The notes below the pieces were generated by a model that saw only the letters and a list, made by a program, of their open reading frames with translations, did not search any database and was not told the DNA's origin. From Diphasiastrum complanatum (taxonomy: Eukaryota; Streptophyta; Lycopodiopsida; Lycopodiales; Lycopodiaceae): a DNA stretch of 64,000 bases. Below are positions 58,559-64,000 of the stretch, one piece after another (position 1 is the first letter of the stretch; each line of letters opens with the position of its first letter). The DNA lies in contig CM055106.1 of NCBI GenBank assembly GCA_029204225.1, positions 18,236,149-18,300,148 of the forward strand, read 5' to 3'. Position numbers and translations under genes: made by a program.

Positions 58559-60640
58559 TATGAAATGAGTCCTTGTCGAAAGAAAGTAAAACCGATATTC
58601 CGTCATCTGCTACAATGTCCAACCAAGAGCAACCTCCACATGGAATTGACAGTTTTTCTCCCCTTCTACAACCTCAAATCTATTTGTCTTTCCACGTGCT
58701 GATAAGTTTTCCAATGTGCCAATACACAATATTTCTTGGATTTGGAAATCCAGATAGAGATTCGGTTTTGAATCTCTTGTTCAAAGAGTTCCTCAGGACA
58801 TAGTACCTCACCCATATCTGCATCTCATGCTATATCTTACAACATATGTTATCCATGATGATAGATTTTAGTATCACCAACCATGTCTTGTTTTGACAAG
58901 GGCATGTCAGAGTAAGTCACATTACTCTACAAAACAACTGAAATATTGCAACTATCAAGGTACATTATCAATGTTGATGAATGCAAGTTTTGTTCAACAA
59001 GTGCTATACAGTTCTCACTATCTGTAACGTTTGTTTATTTCCTTGTTTTTCTTCACCTCTTTTGTGTGACTGATTTTTGCATGAGGAATAGCTACTGCAC
59101 GAGAGTCTTCTATAGAGCATCTCCAGAACACATTTTCATTCATCTATCCATCTTCAAATTACCATGTATAGCAGTTTCAAATTTTTGAAAACTATGAGAA
59201 ATCCATGACAAGTTAGAGTTGATTCTTGTACCTCATTGCCATATTATTCAACTACAACAAGATCGAAACAAATTTAGTTAAAATTTGTTCAATCTTTATT
59301 CCAGTCACATGTTCAACGAGTTTCAACTACGTGTTCTACATGCCGATCCAATCCTGAGCATGAACAGTCACCAGCAACAACATCCCCACCAACAGATTTT
59401 GGAGGGGGGGGGGGAGAGAGTGGATTCGCTTGGATCCATTGGAGCAGTTACGCTCCAAGTAACAACACCAGCAAGATCGACAACCAAGGTCACAAACCCA
59501 AAGTCGACAATGACAAGGCTAAGAGGACAAATGGGCAATCCAAAGCAACTTGATCAGAAGTGTGCAGGTTCAGATCCTTCAGTACACACTTCTACGCCCA
59601 TTCTCATGTCTATCATTTACACCATCTACCATTGTCACCACCACCCTCCCTTCCATTTGTTTATCAATCATCAGTTTACTGTTCTTCTGAGAATTTTCCG
59701 ATTTTTGATAGTCTTACCAAAGCAGTTGATAGATCATTGCTTGTGGAGACCAACTACCACCTATATTGGTTGTTCAACCGAAAAAGACCTACAAAAGCAG
59801 GCGAAGTAGCTAGAAGAAATAAAAAGAAAGATCCAAGAAGCTGAGGAGGAAAGGACAAAACTTAAACAACAGATGAGTCAGATTGATCTTGATCAAAAGA
59901 AACTCTCTGGAGTAATGATAGTTGAATCCCCTCTTATGAAGTCCAAAGAGATCCAAAAGTAACGGATCAAAAGAAAGAGCTGCAGAAAATGAAAGATGAA
60001 GACATCCGTGAACCTGCAAATAAAGCAAGCTCCTCACCCAATAAGTGGTGGTCGAAGCTCGACATTGCAAGGGTCCAAGGCTGCAATTGTAGAACTATTA
60101 GTTCCTTCACCTTGTCACCAAGCCTTCATCATGTTTCCTCACCGTTACCAAACCGTCCATCCAAAACTGTTTCTACCACCAAATTTTTGATGATGAGTCC
60201 ATCCCCTTGAGACTGATAACCAAGATTTGTGCTACCTATCAAAAAAGAGCATCGACAAGACTGGAACTTCAACTGAGAGAAGAACCACGTAAACATCCAG
60301 AGGCAAATGGAGGATACCGACCTCCCAGAAGATAGAATCTACCAAGAAACCAAAGATGAAACCGTCAATGGCAGATACAAGTGACAAAACAAAGAGACAC
60401 ATGGAAAGCACTCGAGCATGCAAGTTGTGAAGCTGCTGAGAGCTCTCCAATTTTGAGAATGTCAACCAATTGCAGCAATAAGACATTTTGATCCAATCAC
60501 GACAATTTGTGAAAAACAATTTTTGTGATAAAGACTGGTGACAATAAGCACTTGGTTTTATGTAAGCGAACGAGGATCTATGCTTTCCCAAGTGATGATA
60601 AAAGACGCCAATGCAAAAGCGGAGCGACATTGTCTAATAT
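58559..60640 (+). other. Degenerate retroelement interior
   Basis: Short frames without clear domains. A charged coiled-coil-like stretch, EEIKRKIQEAEEERTKLKQQ, lies near 59815-59875. Position between gag and the LTR-like sequence at 60836 suggests decayed coding DNA of the same element. Protease, RT and integrase are not recognisable. Confidence 0.35.
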
Positions 60641-60835
60641 GAGTTGCAGTGGGTCCTGCGACACATTAGGGGTGGGATGATGTTGGCTGATTTTGTCGAA
60701 TCCCCAAGATACTCGGACAGAGCAACTCAAGAGCACCTCTCACCTTAGACCGAGGAGGTCTCTGAGAAGACGAGACTAATGAAGACTGAGAGCTGAGTAT
60801 GAGAGTCGAGAAATGCTAGTTAGGAATGACAAGTA

Positions 60836-61560
60836 AAGACTGTGTAAACCTCATGGTGAATCCCGAAAGATGGAATGACCATGTAGGAACTAGTATTTCT
60901 AGGCAAATGTAATAAATGCAAGTAGACCCCTCTTAAAGAAAGTAGAGTGAGCCACCTTTTGATGGTGACTTCTAGTGGAGAGCATTAATTTTACTTGTAA
61001 TTTGTGAAATGTAGAAATTCCACTAGGATGCCACCTAAGGAGCTCTCTTGCTTATTTAAGTGACTCCCTCTTTGTGAAGAGGAGCTTTTTGCATTGTATC
61101 TACTCCATGCTTAATAAGAAGATTTTCCATGAGTTTGATGCTACACTAAGCTCCTTGATCATGATGGTTTTCTTGAATGATGCCCTTATGATCATGCCCT
61201 TCCATTCATATTGTGTGTGGTTGTGGATTTAGAGTGGATTAGATTTGCTGCTTTTGTAAAGTGGATTAGCTTCTTTTCTTGTTTGTGGATTAATGTAGGA
61301 ACTAGCATTCAAGTAAACTAAATAGGCTGGATCTGTGGTGTAATTCTTGCATATCTCTATACAATCCAGTTCTTGATTGTTCTTGAGTAATCTAAGCATC
61401 AAGTGATGAGTGTTTCTTGACTCTTAGATTGTTAAAATGCTGCTAGGAATCTTGTTTCTTGTTTCTTGAATCTTGTTTTCAGTAGCTAATCTAGTTCTTG
61501 ATTGTTCTTTGATTCAGTAGTTAGTGTAGGTCTGCTCCTGTTCTAAAACGCTGATCCTCT
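60836..61560 (+). mobile_element. LTR-like sequence
   Basis: Begins TGTGTAAACCTCATGG and shares AAAGATGGAATGACCATGTAGG-like words with 53160. TATTTAAG near 61055 and TTAATAAGA near 61110 could be promoter and poly(A) signals. The 3' end is not defined. Confidence 0.45.
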
Positions 61561-62014
61561 TGAGCTGTAGATGGTTACATGGCTAGTGTATGCATGTAGC
61601 TGAGTATCAAACCCATTCTCCCATTGACAAGCTGGGAAATACATTGAAACTGAGAAACGTTTCTGCTGTTGACTGTTCTAACAAGAAGATAATCCATAAC
61701 GAACTATAACGTTAGAAGCAATAAAAGAAAGAAAAGAGGAAATGTCGTGTTCACAGAGGCAGTGAATCTGTGAACACTAGTACGACGTCGTGACGCAGAA
61801 GACGAGTCCGGAATGATGATCTTGCTGCATGGACGACCTCGACTATGTGAAGTTGAGGCCTAGTGGGACGACTCGACCAGTGCTTCTTCATAGACCGGAA
61901 GCACAAAATCTAGATGGAAGCCATTAATATTGTTTTCCAGGTGAGAGGCGGCTAGAAGAGACAACAAAGGACCAACAATGAACTGCTGCTTAGTATTGTT
62001 CTTAGTAGCTCGTT
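61561..62014. other. Unassigned
   Basis: No recognised feature. Confidence 0.35.
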
Positions 62015-62380
62015 TTAGCTCACCAAAAATAGTCTTGAACCAGTTATATGGTTTAAGAGGGGCTTTGCTAGCTTGGTATAGGACTCAACTATCCTATGGA
62101 AAATCTGTGAAGTGATGCGGTCTTTCCTGAGGTTGCCAACTATCAAGAAGATATTTAGTAGCTGGGCAGTAGTGTAAAAGGAAGGCTCAGTGATGGCATC
62201 AAGGAGGTAACCATCATTAGTCCAGTGCAGATCATTGGTTAAGTCGATGTAAGGCTTAATATCATGTTTGGCCTGTTTATGAGTGGGTGAGGCTTGTGTT
62301 TCAGATGCTATTCCTATGGCAGCAAGGGCGGCCTCAGTGATGCCCACCTCACGAAACGTGATAGGCTAGATAATGTTGCT
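62015..62380 (-). pseudogene. Gypsy-type gag N-terminal domain, inverted copy
   Basis: The 110-codon frame (GITEAALAAIGIASETQASP, KPYIDLTNDLHWTNDGYLLD) matches the plus-strand protein at 57130-57270, and continues where that copy is deleted (DAITEPSFYTTAQLLNIFL, IVESYTKLAKPLLNH). ITFREV upstream extends the match. It shows that the domain is at least 110 residues long and comes from a repeated family. Confidence 0.75.
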
Positions 62381-62539
62381 TCCCTTTTCGAACCACAATT
62401 CAAAAGTCAAATTCAGTCAATAACAATAACCATCTTGCAATACGTCCAATATTGCATGTCTTTTTTACCAAGTAAAGTAACGGTTGATAATCCCTATAAA
62501 ATGCAAAGTGCGTTTCCATGAGGTAGTGACGAAATTTCC

Positions 62540-64000
62540 TAACAGAAAAAATTATGGTTAACGCTTCACGTTCTATTGTTGAATAATTCTTCTTTGGATC
62601 TGTAAGTTGTCAGCTTGCAAATCGTATAGGATAATCCTTCTTATAGTCATCTGACTGGGTCAAAACTGATCCAATGGCATATTTTGAGGCATCCATGTGA
62701 ACATGAAATTCAATCGTCCAATCTGGAGAACACAGTATTGGTGCTGAAGTTAATGCTTTCTTTAATTTTTCAAAGGCCTCTAACGCCTCTACTGACCAAA
62801 TAAGAACAACAGTCAGTTTGTATATAGGCCTTGCTAAACTACAAAGAAGATAATAAAAATTCGATAGTAGTTCACATGACTCATAAACACATAAACACCA
62901 TGAATTGTTGTCGGCGGTGGCAATTCCACAATAATCTTGATCTTAGAATAATCTGTGGCAATACTATGTCTCGATATCACATGTCCAAGCACAACTCCAT
63001 GGAACCCATATCTGGCATTTTTCTAGATTTAGAGAAATCTGATATTTGCGACATCTTTCAAATACTTTTTCCAATTGATCTAGGTGGTCTGCATCTGTAC
63101 TATATGGACTCCCAGGTCATCCAAATAAATTTCAAGGAATTTCTGTAGATAATCTTTAAAAGCAAATTGCATTACTCTTTGGAATGAACTTGGTGCATTA
63201 CAGAGTCTAAACGACATTACTTTGTAAGCATAGGTTTCCCATTCTATTGCAAAAGCGTTTTTGTGGTGATCTGCAAGTGCAATCTTAACCTAATTGTAAC
63301 CACTAAATCCATCTAGAAACTATAAGCTTCTGCTCCAGCAAGGTGATCCAAAATGCTTTCAGTAAAAGGTAACGGAAAGTGATCCTTCCATGTCACTTTG
63401 TTCAATGCCTTGAGATTCACACATATTCTCAATTTTTCATTCTTCTTAGGAACAATGACAATCGGTGAGATCTATTCGGTATGCTCGATCTCATAAATGA
63501 AATCAGCATCAAACAATCTCTGAAGTTCTTTCTTTATCAAATCCGCAACATTAGGATTACAACGATAGAATTTTGTAACATTTGGAACTGCATCAGGTAC
63601 TAAAGGTATGGTATGTTCAATAACTAACATCAGAATACCCTTCAGATCTTGATAAGTCCATGCAAAGCAATCTTGATACTTAATATGTAACATGCGGAGT
63701 GCTTGATACTGTTCATGATTAAGTTGTGATCCAACTTGTATACTCTTTTTCGGCTCTCCTGGTTCAACAAGATTCATTGGCTATGTCCTAGCTGGGCCAT
63801 CGTAAACATCTTTTGATTCTGGCACGTGTTCTTCAGATTCAGATGTGCTTTAGGTAATATGATAACCACATCATCCAATGAATAACGTTTAAAATGCTTG
63901 GGCATATCATGCTGGACTACATCTGCTTGTTCTTTTTTGAAAGGGATTGTCTTGGATCTTCGCCTAACCTTTTTAGCAGGAATTGATAGTGGAGGTGATG
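62540..64000 (-). pseudogene. Ty3/gypsy pol (protease-RT) relic, runs off the window
   Basis: In transcript direction: a region rich in Lys/Arg near 63950, YQDCFAWTYQDLKGI (the FAWSYxDMPGI motif), RCNPNVADLIKKELQRLFDA, SPIVIVPKKNEKLRICVNLK with ALNKVTWKDHFPLPF, FLDGFSGYN, VKIALADHHKNAF, AYKVMSFRLCNAPSSF and YLDD. The FLDGFSGYN and CNAP forms point to the Athila/Tat side of gypsy rather than to chromoviruses. Several frameshifts and stops. RNase H is only weakly visible near 62700. Confidence 0.8.

Noticed and set aside
1-64000. CRISPR array, operon or prokaryotic system
   Set aside because: No spacer-repeat array or bacterial gene structure; introns and plant retroelements throughout.

Overview
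This is a nuclear window from a land plant with a large, repeat-rich genome. It holds one host gene. Everything else I can name is a transposable element, a microsatellite or unrecognised AT-rich DNA. I cannot name the species: spliceosomal introns of 6 to 16 kb filled with nested elements would suit a gymnosperm, a fern or a repeat-rich angiosperm.

The host gene is SAL1 (3'(2'),5'-bisphosphate nucleotidase, or PAP phosphatase) on the minus strand. Its coding exons run from 46067 down to 2229. I assembled eight exons by hand: 45870-46067, 31693-31768, 25079-25152, 9018-9223, 5047-5263, 4562-4660, 4213-4366 and 2229-2407. Together they give 1203 nt with every phase consistent, i.e. 400 residues: a 44-residue transit-peptide-like leader plus a 356-residue enzyme that aligns with Arabidopsis SAL1 without a gap over at least its first 190 residues. 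All metal-binding motifs are present. The gene fills about 44 kb of the window because introns 1, 2 and 3 (14.1, 6.5 and 15.9 kb) are packed with elements.

Layout. 1-1.34 kb: LTR remnant and Ty1/copia protease fragment. 2.2-9.2 kb: SAL1 exons 8 to 4, with a hAT-type MITE, a gag-like remnant and a TRIM-like relic in the introns. 9.2-25.1 kb (intron 3): a degenerate hAT transposon (10.6-16.0 kb) that itself carries a complete 380-bp TRIM and a GC-rich hairpin element; chromovirus fragments; a second hAT with a long proline-rich tail (18.2-22.7 kb); and palindromic non-autonomous elements set in AT microsatellites. 25.2-31.7 kb (intron 2): more MITEs and a 232-bp tandem duplication. 31.8-45.9 kb (intron 1): two chromoviruses of one family in opposite orientation, making a multi-kilobase inverted repeat. 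46.1-64 kb: copia and Ty3/gypsy wreckage upstream of SAL1, including a gag with several zinc knuckles and a minus-strand reverse transcriptase that runs off the window.

The most notable items are: (1) the TRIM at 11506-11885, each of whose 144-bp LTRs contains a 73-nt tRNA-like sequence with intact A and B boxes; (2) the very large but apparently intact SAL1 gene, with a GC-AG first intron, two start codons of contrasting strength, and Arg in place of the cysteine reported to make the intermolecular disulfide in Arabidopsis SAL1; (3) the inverted chromovirus pair inside SAL1 intron 1. All calls come from reading the sequence; no database search was run.
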